A stretch of 64,000 nucleotides of DNA from Ipomoea triloba (GCF_003576645.1 NC_044921.1:25412211-25476210); one strand, 5' to 3'. Shown: positions 21,722 through 34,159, numbered from the stretch's first letter. Numbers and translations: made by a program. The notes: generated from the letters alone by a model not told the origin.

Positions 21722-22049
21722 TCCGTATGTATTAATTTTGAACTACCAAATGAACATCAAGTTTCATGGACCATTTTGAACCACATTCATGTATTTAACA
21801 AGTACGGAGTACTATGTAACAGATGTAATATACATACACACATCATTCTTGGTGGTTGTTGTTTTGTTTGTTTTTGCAGATATTTATATATGACTCTCAG
21901 ACCGAATGATATTAGAGTCACTCATATTGCAATATTTAGTATTTAGTTATTAAGGATTGCATATTAAAAAAAAAAAAAAATCTTTATCAGATTCATCGAT
22001 TTGATTTTTATTTCTCTCATATAGTACTGTTATCACAGGATCCTTAGCC

Positions 22050-22296
22050 TAGGGTCCGGTTCAAGTGAGAAACAATGCTTAAGTGTAAACCTGTGAACTC
22101 CTATGCACCATTAAGATGTGAAATTGGATGACTGAAATCTGAGGAGTGGTGCAATGGTGCATCCGGTGCAGTTGTACAGTGATATATATATTTATCAGGT
22201 CAAAATCATTATAAACCGCATTATCAAGGAAGATCAACAGTGCACAATGATACACAAATTCTAACAGAGGTTCTCATTTGAACCTAATTCTATATA
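22050..22296. mobile_element. candidate MITE with GGTTCAARTGAGAA ends
   Basis: The left end 'gtccggttcaagtgagaa' and the right end, reverse-complemented 'aggttcaaatgagaa', are inverted copies about 210 bases apart. Target duplications are not clear. A possible relative lies at 42068-42303 between the NEPRO and OHP2 genes. Confidence 0.4.
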
Positions 22297-22622
22297 CTCA
22301 ACATTCGTGATCAACAACCCCACGAGTTTCTATCGATGCAATCCACTGTAAATATATAAGTATACACCATTATTTGCTAAGTTTTCATGTTAATTCTCAA
22401 GAAAAAGAAAGAGGATTTAAAACTATGATTTCTTGGACAATTGTTTGTATTATGCAAGCTCCTCATCATCTGCAGAGTGACAAGGTAGATGATATTAGAC
22501 CTTCAAAGTATATATGCATTTTTGCTGCAGATTGAATCTGCATGTTCTGCTATTCTTTACCAGAGGAAAAACGCTCCGATCCCCGCCATTGGAAGATGAA
22601 ATCCGGTGATCTGTCATACGAG

Positions 22623-24382
22623 TTACAATATCGAACACGAACACCCCGCTGGTTTTGAGGTATCCTTGTGCCGCAGCTTATCTGTGACAAGCATATCAGA
22701 ATTTCATGGCGTTAGAATGGATGGATAGAACTGCAAGAACAATTGTAATGCCCTAAACATATCCAAATCAGTTACAAGAATACAAGATAATGCTTATGAA
22801 TCATTGTTCGCAAATCTATCAACTCTTCACGGATAATATGCTAGCAGATCAACATTTTTTGAAGTTCTGTAAGTAGTTTAAAGAGATTATGAGTTCAGTG
22901 AGTTGAAAACACGCAAATCCCTAAGTCGATAAAACGTATTTTGATGTTTTGAGGAGAGGTAGTAATCTGCTACCCCTCTCGGGGAGATGCTGGGGAGCAA
23001 AAAAAAGACCTAGAAACTAAGTTGATAAAATAATCGAACATATATGCATTGTTCCAAGACATTCATTAAGGTCAGAGTATCATAAGTGCTATTTGTTGAA
23101 CCAACAGAGAGTGTAATTTTCATTCTTTCCAAAGTGTTCGTAGTAATAACAAAAAAAAACAAAAATTAATACACACACACACACACATATGAACACAAGA
23201 TTGCAAACTTCTAATATACGGAGTATAAAATATGAAGCAAACAAGTAATGACAATCAAGCATGCTTATTATATAAGTTTTTATACTCCACAAGGAAGTAC
23301 CACTCTTTTTCCCGGCAATAGGAGGGCGCACAAGAACATGCATAGTGACGAGACATCCCGGATCTTCAACAACAGGAAGTCCAGATTCAGCAAGTGTTTT
23401 ACTGTTCTCAAGTATTTTTCCTGCATTAATAAGCTTCACATCGTTGATCGTCTTAGGCCCATTTTCTTTATCTGCCAAGAGTCAAAGTGTTTCAGTGAGC
23501 ATAGTGACCATTATCGAGTATCAAAAAACCATGAACAGTCCCAAGATATCAGTTCCCAACAACGAAAAGCCTTCTGAGGCCGAAAGAAGAAAAAATGAAA
23601 GACGTCAAACAGAAATCTGTGAAAGGATAAGCAAAAACAATCAAAGATTCATACAATAATAAAACATGTCTTACACCATACTATACATCTTCTATGAATT
23701 AGGACTAAAAGAAGCGAAATATTGTTCCATGAACTTTCTCACCTCACTTCCAAGGAATAATATCTAATTTTCAACCACACAGAAGATCGGCATGAGAGAC
23801 AGACGATATAGCAGATATGCATTGAGCATACATGTCTAAAGACAGTAAAGAAGGCATCAGTTTACTCTCTTTAACTTTTTCACAGCATTGATGCAATGAG
23901 AAATGCTATGTAAAAAAGCTTCAAACAAGATACAAAAACTGTGTGTGAGAGGAAATATTACTCTCTAGCTACTTCAAATTAGATTACAATTTTAACTTTG
24001 GTTTCCATATTCCCAATTCCCAAAGCTTACAGAAAAACTTCTCAATTCAGCTCAACAACCAATCAATTAATACAGTTGTCAACAACAACTAAGAACACTG
24101 ATACTTTGTTCTTCATCCTATCAAAGCATGAACCTATGAAAACAAGCAGGAAAAACAAACAGAAAAGAGGAATTCACATACTAAAAAATTTTCTAAAGTC
24201 AATCCAACCAATCTGAAACTGAAAGAAGGAATGAAGGTTAGAGGGTTTAGACCTTTGGGCCATTGTGAAATTATCTTCTCTTTGAGAGATCCCACAGTGG
24301 AACTAGGACCATACTTATCCGGTCCAATATCAGTGCCATCAGCAAGCCGGAATTTGATATCAACCAATTCTGCCGCAGCCAT
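22623..24382 (-). CDS. MUB: membrane-anchored ubiquitin-fold protein (MUB)
   Basis: Three exons on the minus strand: 24253-24382, 23301-23471 and 22623-22681. They join in phase to 119 residues, the usual MUB length. The N-terminus (ELVDIKFRLADGTDIGP) and the middle (DKENGPKTINDVKLI, then ENSKTLAESG and VTMHVLVRPP) match the family. Residues 1 to about 97 form the ubiquitin-like fold. The last exon ends in GCSCSIL, a prenylation box that anchors MUBs at the plasma membrane, where they bind group VI E2 enzymes. The 59-base last exon is too short to be seen as an open frame alone but has clean AG acceptor and phase. The 3' UTR region is duplicated at 15010-15370. Which MUB paralogue it is cannot be said. 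Confidence 0.92.
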
Positions 24383-24639
24383 TGAAACAATTCCTCAAGT
24401 TCTCACAACACAAATCAGCTCCCACTTCATACAAAGCCTCAATTTTGATTACCCTCCCTTTGAAACCCAGAAAACCCAAACCCAATCTGAATTAAAACCC
24501 TGATCAATAAACCCAATTTCCCAACAAAATAACTGAGACCCAGATCAAGATTCGCAGTAGACAGTCTTTGTATCCTGGCATTACACCCAAGGAAGACCAA
24601 ATCATCCGCAGCCCAAATCAAGACTCGGACTTTACCAAA

Positions 24640-26055
24640 ATATAACTGAGGAAATCAACAATTCCAAAATCTTCTGTTGATGGCGGCCAAGGATTGAAGA
24701 GATTGATTGCAGGAGAGATTAATTCAGGAGGTGGGATAGGAATCACTTATAGAAAAACGAGAGAGAACTGTTCTGTATGTTTCTGGATTTGAGCTGGAGT
24801 TGGGTTGATGTGGAAAGAAGGAAAGAAAGATTCAGAATGGAAAGTTTCTCAGCAAGATTCCCACCACTACTGCCATTAACTGGAAAATCTCATGATTTAG
24901 AAAATGACGCATTTTACTGGGTTGGCTTTCTTTGCCCCGCAGTAATATTAGGAAATCTATACCTTTTATTTACAAAAATACAATAACATTCCTTAAAATA
25001 TATATTACTCAATATTCTTATGGTTCCAAGTAATATTATAAATTTTTTTCCTAACTTTCGACCTCATAAGACGTAAAAAACAACATTAGCTACTACTTCC
25101 GTAACAAAAGGGTACCATTATCCTTTGGGTAACACTGAGTCACCAATGTAAAACTGTCTCACCGGTCTTAATTAGTGAGACAGGTCGGATATTTAATTAA
25201 TGAGTTCAATTTTTTATTTCGTTGATCAAATATTCGGCATGTTTCACGGATTGAGACTCGTGAAACGTTCGACAAAAATTTCCGATCTATCTCACGGATT
25301 GAGACTCATGAGACAATCTGACACATGTTATTAGGTTAATTAACATGTCTACTTGTAGTTTAGTAACACGAAGTGACTCTCTCATATGAGATGTCATAAA
25401 TTCGAACCCCGTATGAACGATACTAACTCAGATAAGTTGTTAAAATCACAAGAGGCTAATATATAAAATGCATAGGCAACATAATAAAGCCAAGAATCAT
25501 GAATGATTACCTTTAATTGATTTCATATGTTATCCTATTTTATGTGCTACTTTATACTATATTGATGAATTGTTGGGTGCCACCTCACCATCATCTCGAT
25601 CTGAATCTGTTCTATTCGATTGGCATTATCCTTATCTCCATCAATTAAGGTCAAAAGCTTCAGAATCCCATTAGTTTTCATGCTGTATTTAACAATTGAT
25701 AGCTTTTAACTTTGGTATTAAAATGTCGATTGATTAAAGTGGGAATAGCATTAGAATAACGCATTTTGAGGCGTTATTAAACGGTAGATATAAACATAGT
25801 TTAATGGACATGACCTCATGATATTGATATCTTTATGTAATGGACAAATTTTATACTTTGCAATATTTTATTTGGTGAAGTGGTCATGATATTCGTAATA
25901 ATTAGTTTGTAGATTGTGATAAAAGTGGAGTTTATAGATGGTTTTTTTGGCTGAATTATGGAGGTTTATAAAAAGTTATAAAAATATACTCCGTATGTTG
26001 CAGTGGGTCGCGTAAAAAAAATTATGCAAACAACATGGTTTTTAACTATTGATCA
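24640..26055. other. MUB upstream region and gene-free interval
   Basis: 24400-24760 is the probable promoter and leader of the MUB gene. Near 25160-25330 a diverged repeat with inverted 'gtgagac / gtctcac' motifs resembles a segment at 31570-31690. The rest is AT-rich and empty. Confidence 0.35.
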
Positions 26056-26073
26056 AATAATCAATTGGCCGTT

Positions 26074-26168
26074 GCCAAAGACCTTGTGGTCTAGTGGCAC
26101 CCAGTGTCCCGGTTTACACTCCCATATGAATGATAGGAGTATGTTCGAGCACAAAAATAAAAACAAAA
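26074..26168 (+). mobile_element. tRNA-derived SINE with 14-bp target duplication
   Basis: The A-box-like 'gtggtctagtggcaccc' and the B-box-like 'tgttcgagc' lie about 50 bases apart. Direct repeats ATCAATTGGCCGTT flank it at 26060-26073 and 26169-26182. A third copy of the same 14-mer lies at 26241-26254 after a further A-rich tail, so a second event duplicated the site. Confidence 0.75.
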
Positions 26169-26830
26169 ATCAATTGGCCGTTAGTTCAAACTCAGATACT
26201 ACATTGTAATAGAGTCAGTAGTACTCAAATAAAAACAAAAATCAATTGGCCGTTATTCAAACTCAACAAATTGAGACAATTAATAATCAGATTAATTAAG
26301 TGGGATCATTTTTGTCAAAAATTAAAAAATAAAAAATAAAAATAGGTGGGATCATTTGAAATAGGCCCAAATGGTGAAGCCTGAAATGAATTTACTGGAC
26401 TCTTGATAAATGGGCCACAATTGAATCCAATTTATCAATTCTTATTAGAGAGTGATGAATATAGAGTTAGTTGTATTCTTTCTAATTGAGGAAAATGAAA
26501 CATTGGTAATGTGATTTATGTCTCCGTGAAAGTTGTATATTAATATTTTTTTTTATTTGAACCCATCAACTATAAGTAATATAGACTAGTTTATCTAATT
26601 TTTTGTGATTCTTTACTAGCTAATGTTACAAGATAGACTACATTTAGATAGTGGTTACGAACTTTCTTGTATATTAAATGTAATCTGATTCATAACTTTT
26701 TTAGTGATAAGTTTGGTGACGTGTTAAGGTGGACTAACTTTATTTCTTCCGTGGTTGATTTGACACGTTAACTCTTTTAACTTCATAATATTATGCTCTA
26801 GAAAAAGAAAATTAACAATAAGGAGAATGA

Positions 26831-27625
26831 TTATGAGACGATGGTGCTGTGAGCTCCTGCATAATCTAGAGTGGGTCCATCTCCCCCATCATCTTCATCA
26901 TTCTTCATTGCATCAATGATGTTATCACATTTTGATGAATAATCATCTTCCAGACCATTGGTTTCTTCATTCACCATTCTTGTTCCTAATTTGTAATCAA
27001 CAAAAAAAAACAATCAAAGAGTTGAAGAAAGTTCTAAGGCGAGACATAATTAGATTTCTGACTACTTAAAATGGTCTGAAATCGAAAGGTTTCAGTCTAT
27101 GCCGATTTAGTATAGGTACAATTCAAAATGTACGTTAATTTATTTGTCTGAAGTCTTGCTAATAGTCTACAAAATATCAACCAAAATATGTGTTGATATG
27201 TTTCAGGTTCAACTCTAAATGTATGCTAATGCCTCTACTGAGGCTCAAACCCATCTCCTTCCACATGAGGGTGCAACCGAGTGCTACTAGACCACAAGGT
27301 CATTGGCAACCAACTAATGTATGTTAAATTTACTTACAATTTAAAATTTGTTTTGGAGCACTATTGACTCTGTATGAGAGTGCACAAATAATCAATATCG
27401 CCTCCACTAAGACTCGAACCTACCCCTTCTATATAAGAATGCAACCGGGTGACACTAGATCAATACAGATTAATACCTTAAAAATTTCTATTTATTACTA
27501 GAACAGTGTGGGCTTGAAAAACCAATATAAAGTAATTCATTACCTTTTGTTAGCAGCAACGCAGAACAAAGAAGAAGAATTACAATTGCTAAGGAAAACT
27601 GTTTTCTTGCTGCTGCAGGCTTCAT
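26831..27625 (-). CDS. candidate small secreted peptide precursor
   Basis: Two minus-strand exons, 27544-27625 and 26831-26985, join through a GT-AG intron (donor AAAAG|GTATG, acceptor TTAG|GA) in the right phase to give 78 residues. The start MKPAAARKQ is followed by a strongly hydrophobic run (FSLAIVILLLCSALLL), a clear signal peptide to about residue 28. The mature part is acidic, with EDDYSSKC near residue 41 and a C-terminus of GPTLDYAGAHSTIVS. A tyrosine after aspartate in an acidic context is what tyrosylprotein sulfotransferase uses in plant peptide hormones (PSY, RGF, PSK types). The tail does not match any of these families closely, so the function is open. The gene model is by eye and needs transcript support. 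Confidence 0.55.
27215..27310 (-). mobile_element. tRNA-derived SINE fragment
   Basis: In reverse complement it shows 'gaccttgtggtctagtagcac' (A-box-like) and 'gggtttgagcc' (decayed B box). It lies in the intron of the secreted-peptide candidate, and a second fragment follows at 27400-27470. Confidence 0.55.
27400..27470 (-). mobile_element. tRNA-derived SINE fragment
   Basis: In reverse complement it reads 'ctagtgtcacccggttgc' and 'ggttcgagtc', giving A- and B-box-like pieces. Also inside the intron of the candidate peptide gene. Confidence 0.5.
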
Positions 27626-28150
27626 CGCTTCTCAAAAACCCTTCTATCAAGAGAGAGAGAACGAAGCAGATTAAGAGATTACCTTTTGATTGGTGGATTG
27701 GGAGAAAGAGGCTACATTAGTCCATATATATAAATTGTAAAAGAAAATAAAAAACATATATTATACTTTAAATTTGTAGTTAATAAGTGATGACCCAATA
27801 ATTAATTAGTACTAAATGAGATTCTATTTCAAGTCAACTCATAATACACATGTAATCTATATGTATAACAAAGCTGTCAAGAACTAGTTTTCCTTTAAGG
27901 CGCGAAACAAAGCTGTCAAGAACTAATTTGTAAAGTAAAAATAAAATTAAAAATTTAAAAAAAAAAAAAAGCGTGCACACACACAAAAAAGAGACCTAAA
28001 AAGTGGTCAATTGGTGTGACATGATTATTGTCACTGAAATTCATGAATTCGATTATTACAAATACCCTTTTAATTGAACTTGTGGTACTAGTCTTCCTAG
28101 TGAAGTTTACCTTTTTTTATGTAATTTGCAGATTGTTACATAATGATAAG

Positions 28151-28547
28151 CATGGTTGCAGTAGGCGCTAGTCGGGCGGTAGACTAGCGCCTAGCGCCTA
28201 AGCGGTCTAGGCGGCGCCTAGGCGGTTCTAGGCGGCGACCTATAAAAATAAAAAATTAATTCATGTGTGTGGGTGTATGTCATATATTATATTATATATA
28301 TTATATATATATATCTCTTACTACTCTTACTTATGTAAATAAATAAATTTAAATATATATAAATATAATAATAAAATTAACAAAGCCGACTCGCTCGAGT
28401 TAACTCGGCTAACTATGCCGAGTTGGGCGAGTTAACTCGGCCAAATTCGGCCCAGTCGGCCAAGTTAGGCGCTAGGTGGACGCCTAGGGAGCAACTCGCC
28501 TCGGTCTAGGAGCGCCTAGCGCCTAGGCGGGGATTTTTGCAACAGTT
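28151..28547. mobile_element. non-autonomous hAT element, family copy B
   Basis: The 397-base relative of the element at 11953 has the same CATGGTTGCAG left end and GCCTAGGCG-rich arms. Perfect 8-bp target duplications ATGATAAG lie at 28143-28150 and 28548-28555. It is shorter than copy A, mainly by deletions in the right arm. Confidence 0.85.
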
Positions 28548-28559
28548 ATGATAAGTTTA

Positions 28560-30820
28560 TCCAATATACATCTCAAATAGTCGGTGTGTTTCTATTGTAA
28601 GAAAAAGTAATTTTTGTTTGACCATATATTAAACCAATGTCAATTCCAAAAATCCAAATAAATACATACTAGACAATCAGGATTCAGGCCTAATATGAAA
28701 AGTATTAGTGTCGATCAACACCTTAAAATTTCATTATTTAAATATATTGTGTTAAAAATTTGCATCATCCCTAATATACATCATCATTGGGAATAATTTC
28801 CACTTCTAATATTAGACAATTAGCATATTTTTGCATTTGGTTTTTGAGTATTATTTTTTCTACATTTGATGAAATATTTTTTGTCAAATTCAATTCTTCC
28901 CCCTCCCCCTCCCCCTTTCTAGTAAAAAACTACATTTCAAACTTATACTAGTTTTAACAAACATGACGCATTTTAACTTTTTTACTAGAGATTTGATAAA
29001 AAACAAATGTGACAAAATTTTAAAAATGTTCACCGAATATGGCAAAAATAACACTCTTTGATTTGCAAGAAAGTCCGCATATGCTACTCAACACATTGAG
29101 TAAAGTCCGTCTTGTAGACCCAAATTTTAATTTATAGAGATAATTAAATCAACAAAAATTATTTTAAATTGACGGATTCAAACCAAAAACATCATTACAA
29201 AACTCGTATGGTAACGCTATCTAATTATTTATTAAATGAAAAAGTGGGTTAATAATAGTTGCTGTAGCATTGATTTACATGATATCATCTCATCGAATAC
29301 TTATGATTCTCATGATTGCAACCTGCAAAGTCAAAACTCCATTAGGTTTCTACCCTAAACCCATCCCAAAGACAAAAAAATTGAATGCCAAATGCCCCAA
29401 GTGCGACAATTGCACAACTGGACACAACACACGAATCTTACAAACCTTAAAAATGAACATCGGATTACGATGTATGTATGGGTTTATAGTCTTTTACAGT
29501 CCAAGTCCCACTGTCATTCACCAAATTCTTCCTAATTTCTGGAAATTTTCATTAAAAGAGACTCTTAAAAAAAAAAAAAAAAAACTACTAAGATCGAGTC
29601 TTCACCATTTGAAAATTTAAACGGATAAAAAGAAGCTAGAAAAAAAATACATTGTATTTTTATAAATAATTCAAATTTTAAATTACACTTAACAATACTA
29701 TAGAATGCATATGTTGATAAATCTAAAAAATTAAATTCATAATTAAATCATAAATGTTAAATTTCTAAATATAGTAATAAGTGATATCCTAAACTAAACT
29801 ATAAATTATAAAAGGTGAATCCTAAATGCAATGAAATTTCATATTGGTGCACTTCTCCCAAACTTCACCATTTGTGACCAGTTGAGCTGCCTATGCAGGC
29901 CACATTAGGGCACTTAATGTTATCATTGGGTGCACTTTAAAAGTAAACCATAACTATTAAACGTAAACTAATAAAAAAAACTAAAATATAAACTCTAAAA
30001 GGTGAACCATTTCACTCTCCTTATTTTAGAGCCGGTGCCGTTAGATCTTCATTCCCATGTCTCTCTCTCACACACATATAGTACTAATAATCATCCTTAT
30101 CCTTCATTGTTTCAATACCTCGCACAATAATATTATTAAAAATGGTAACTTTGCTCTGAAATGAGTGTCGAGTAGGTGGATCACGACTATTAATATTAAA
30201 AGATCATGAATTCAATAATACATAAGTGATGATATTTGTACTAAATTTAGTCATTTCATGACCGCTTTCACTATAAACCCAGTAATTTGTTACACTACTT
30301 CAACATTTAGTATGAAAAATCCATTCTTTTGCAGGGATATTATGAAAACAAGTTTTACTTTCAATCAAGAAATTGTTGTTGCCAAATTAAGATTATCATC
30401 CACTTTGCAGCAAAGTGGGTTTGATCTATATATATTGTGTGCAAAAGATTTTGCTCATATATAAGCAATAGATTTCATAGTTATTTTTTGTTTATATATA
30501 GGCCTTTCATGACAGATCAGATTGATTATATATTTCATAAATTTCAATGGATCTTAGGAGACTGTACTACAAATCTGGAAAATCCGATCCATATATATAT
30601 GTTTGAAACCTATCTGCAACTGAAAATCTGGGGATAAAAATTAAACTTTCATATATAGATAGATGAACAAGCTAAGAAACAAGTTTACAGAACCCATACT
30701 TAATACAACAACATTTCAAACAGTAAACTAGCAATAAATTCAACGAAATGAAATTAAAGCACTAATAATATAAATTTCATGTTTGGTTTATTATAACAAA
30801 AGTATACTAATAATACTATG
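28560..30820. other. gene-free AT-rich interval
   Basis: No recognisable gene. Near 29850-29910, 'tttgtgaccagttgagctgcctatgcag' resembles part of the RING-cluster flank at 17823-17855, a weak dispersed relative. Short open frames near 29270-29620 and 30258-30637 lack codon structure or family similarity. Confidence 0.35.
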
Positions 30821-30824
30821 TTGT

Positions 30825-31364
30825 TTAGTTTATTTCTGGGCTGATTAAGTGCGAATGAAGCGGGTGTAGAGGTGGCACTGCCGCCACACCGCCAAAAACC
30901 ACGCCACCACGCACCACCGCATCAGAAGCGGCTGCCGCCCACGCGCCGCCGTCCACGGCGGCGCCAGATTCTCCGCCGTGATCAGCATGCATCTCCGCCG
31001 CCGAAACAAACTTTTCATCACCAGGGCGGTTCCAAAAGGGGACCGGAATTTGGACGAGGTCCAAGCGGAGGCGGCGGTTGGAGCGGCGGATGCGGAAGAA
31101 CTGACACCGCTCCGCCTTCTCCTCCGTGATGATCAGCCGCCCGTCCTCGGTGTAGCTCCGCTTCATCACCCACGGCATTTGCGTCGTCGGCGAACTCCCC
31201 GTCCGGGCAAGCCACGGCAACGGCGGCGGGTACTCCCTCTTCACTACCCGCACCCGTTCTTTCCTCTTGAAGCCATGCCCACCCCCCACCACTTCTTCCT
31301 CCATTTCAGCCCTAAGGTCAACACAACTCTCTGCGCCAACAAAATCTCCCTCTATCTTATGCAT
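30825..31364 (-). CDS. FANTASTIC FOUR (FAF)-domain protein
   Basis: Intronless, 179 residues. The FAF domain runs from about residue 43 to 103, with REYPPPLPWLAR, MPWVMKRSYTEDGRLII and then FFRIRRSNRRLRL. FAF proteins are plant-specific; in Arabidopsis they affect shoot meristem size, and FAF-like EAR1 acts in ABA signalling. An acidic MEEEVV segment precedes the domain. The C-terminal third is alanine-, glycine- and histidine-rich and unlike anything I recognise. The first ATG at 31364 is chosen; a later one at residue 21 would also keep the domain. The gene is GC-richer than its surroundings. Which FAF subgroup it belongs to cannot be told. Confidence 0.82.
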   Translation of the reverse strand: MHKIEGDFVGAESCVDLRAEMEEEVVGGGHGFKRKERVRVVKREYPPPLPWLARTGSSPTTQMPWVMKRSYTEDGRLIITEEKAERCQFFRIRRSNRRLRLDLVQIPVPFWNRPGDEKFVSAAEMHADHGGESGAAVDGGAWAAAASDAVVRGGVVFGGVAAVPPLHPLHSHLISPEIN

Positions 31365-31369
31365 GGAGA

Positions 31370-32855
31370 AATAACCAAATTTATATTAAGAACAAAATCC
31401 AAAAGGGTATCTAAAAATGCAAAAATCTTGAAATTTCTACGATTTTTGGTGATTCTGATCTCCTAATGCAGGGAGGATGTGTACAGTGTACTGAAACTAA
31501 TATATAGGGGTGGCGATACTAATACTATTCTGGGAATGAGATGAACAATTCTATTATAATATATTAATAGGTAACCCTGACCGTCTCACTGATCACAATC
31601 GGTAAGACGGGTTAGTTCTTTCATTAATTGATCAGATCTTTGACATCATTTATCAAAGATTTGACCATTCTCACACAAGTTTTTGTGGTAGATTAATAGA
31701 AATCGGAAATTAAAGGGCAAGATTGGAATTTCACATGACAGCTAATAGCATCCTAATCCCAAACTACATTTCCCTAGGGTTCTATGGCATATTCTAAATC
31801 TTTGATGAACACTTTACACTTGTATACTCTTCTTCTTCCAAAGAGTATACACTTGTATATTCGAATTAGCATTCACAGCACTTTTTAAATTAGGTGTTAA
31901 GAATAAATTTATAATTTTATTAAAATTTTGGTTAAACTATAACGTGTTTAATCATGTACTTACTGTACTCCAAAGAGGGCAAAGAAGTAAAGAAGTAGGA
32001 AAAAAAAACTAATGAGATTAGCCGAATTTAAGGAAAAAGAACGATGTCAGTATGTACGTGGTTGGATAGGGGTTATAGGAATTGAAGGAAGGAGGTAAAA
32101 GAGAGGGTAATGGTTGGTGTGTGAGTTCAAGAGAAAGAAGATAAAAATGATGAAATATGCAAATTTGTTACTTTTTTATTAATTATTATTTTTTATTTTT
32201 TATTTGGAGAATAATTATGGGATGTTTGGTATTACACTGTACTAGCTACTACCAATTTACCATAGAATAATGAAGGTATCATCAGGAAATTTATTCTAAA
32301 CATTTGATTTTTTAAATAATTTTTTTTAAGTCTCCAGTATATCCTCACATATAAACATAGAATACTAACTCAAGCCATTAACATAAAAGGATGAAAATTG
32401 TATAATCTTAGAATTGAAAATTATTTTTAAAAATAAAATGTGGAGGAATATTTTTTGAAAATTTAAAAATTTGTATGATTGATTGAACAAGTATTTGCAT
32501 TCTACTTATTAATTATTATAAATAAAAATTAGTGATTGTATTTTTATAAATATAATTATTAATTATCATTTTATTTACAAAAATATAACTGCACATTTCT
32601 ATTTATAATGATAAATACACTATCTTGTTGACATTATAAAACTTTTCTAATTTTATAGTAAGCATCTTATGTTTTTAGTATATAAAATTACAATACATCT
32701 TTTTTTAAGTAATCTAAGAATATTTTACTCATATCAATTGTCCTAGGAAAAAAAAAGAGTAACATATGATAAAAATGGTTAATTTCCTATCTTATTTTAA
32801 ATTTCTTTAGTAAAAAGGCATTCTAATAAAGATATTGTAGAAACTAAGGAAACAA
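31370..32855. other. gene-free AT-rich interval
   Basis: 31370-31800 is the probable FAF promoter side and holds a diverged 'gaccgtctcac...acaagtttttgtg' dispersed repeat at 31575-31690. The remainder is AT-rich with no visible gene or repeat structure. Confidence 0.35.
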
Positions 32856-32861
32856 AATACT

Positions 32862-33568
32862 AGTTGGGCGTCAGCTGGGCTGGCCGAGTTCATCCCTTGC
32901 TCGATTCGAACTCGTGACTTCGGCTCTAATACTAATTGATGGATTTCAATGTTGTATTATGCTTATTACTTCTCCGGGGGTCACCCATGATATGTGACTG
33001 TTTAGAGTTAAATGTGCTTGACTTACAACAGTCACAAGATGGGTGATCCCCTGGCCTGGTAATTAAGCATAATGCAACTTTGATATCAATTCTTTGTGGT
33101 CAAGCTTGTTTGACTTACAACAGTCACATGATGGGTGACTCCCTGTGAAGAAAGCATAATGCAACGTTGAGATACATTAATTGGTATCAGAGCCGAAGTC
33201 GGGCCAAGTCTAGTCTCAGGAAGGGGACGATGGGGCGTGAAGGCTAAGGACCGAGTCAGGCATGCTATTCAACTTAGCTTGGTGCTCAAAGGTTGTAGTA
33301 GGTATTGGGAGGGGATTGTTGGGCGTCAGTCAGGCCAGCCGAGTTCATCCCCTAATCGATTCGAAACGTGACTTTTTGACTTACCATGAATGGATGTGGT
33401 TAAATGATTAATGGCTACATAGTTATCACCAATTGGTTTTAAGTAGAATATCTAGATATGATAACCAGATAGCCAAAGAACTTTGTGGTTAAACGTGTTT
33501 GACTTACAACAGTCACATGATGGGTGATTCCCTGTAAAGTAAGCATGATGCAGTGCTGAGATCCATCA
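32862..33568 (+). mobile_element. TRIM retrotransposon (two LTRs, no coding)
   Basis: LTR-like repeats at 32862-33179 and 33317-33568 begin (a/t)gttgggcgtcag. They end in 'gagatacatta' and 'gagatccatca'. Directly after the first LTR, TGGTATCAGAGCC (33182-33194) is complementary to the initiator tRNA-Met 3' end, the usual primer-binding site. A polypurine tract (gggaggggat, 33307-33316) precedes the second LTR. Target duplications ATACT flank the whole (32857-32861, 33569-33573). The internal region is only 137 bases and has no gene, which defines a terminal-repeat retrotransposon in miniature. The 5' LTR is longer because part of its 3' end is present twice and once inverted. Confidence 0.87.
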
Positions 33569-33584
33569 ATACTTTCTCAATCAA

Positions 33585-33770
33585 GTAGGAAAAAGATAGC
33601 CTGCATGAGTAGCTCAACTAATCACAGATGTGAAATTTGTCACAAGAAATATGCCTCATGACCTCACGATGATGGAGACTCTTTGTGCGTAGTGAACACA
33701 ATTTTAGTCTCTGTTGAACAGTTGAGTTACCATGGTTTGTCCCTACACAATCATGTCGGACCAGTCGTCT
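33585..33770 (+). mobile_element. tRNA-derived SINE, second family
   Basis: 'gcatgagtagctcaacta' resembles a tRNA 5' half with A box. The 3' part ('tctctgttgaacagttgagttaccatg') recurs at 44150-44200 inside OHP2. The B box is decayed. Confidence 0.45.
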
Positions 33771-33774
33771 CTCT

Positions 33775-34152
33775 ATATTTCTGATTTATCAATCATGAAT
33801 ATCTAGTCCACCACATTTCTGATATGTCAATTAGTATTACATGGTCCCACCGTGTTTTTGATATGTCTATTGTTGTTGATTGGTATCATCGCGTCTCTAA
33901 TTTGTCAGTTACTGTTGCCCAATCAAAATATTGTTTCTGATTTGTTTATTGGTATTGCTTGGTATCGTTGCATCTCTAATTTGTCGATTATTGTTACCTA
34001 ATCAAAATATTTTTCTGATTTTTCTATTGTTTTCGCGTCTCTAATTTGTCAGTTATTATTGCACAATCAAAATATTATTTATGATCTATCTATTGTTGTT
34101 GCTCTGTATTGTCGCGTATCTAATGTGTCAGTTATTGTTGTCAATCAAAATA
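33775..34152. repeat. tandem repeat of about 85-92 bases, about four diverged copies
   Basis: Each unit contains 'tttctgatttgtctattg', 'cgcgtctctaatttgtcag' and 'ttgttgcccaatcaaaatat'. Units have diverged in sequence and length. The first, partial unit begins near 33775. Confidence 0.75.
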
Positions 34153-34159
34153 TAAAGCA

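Noticed and set aside
30872..31466. Plus-strand frames over the FAF gene
   Set aside because: Antisense shadows of the GC-rich FAF coding sequence; the minus frame has the clear domain.
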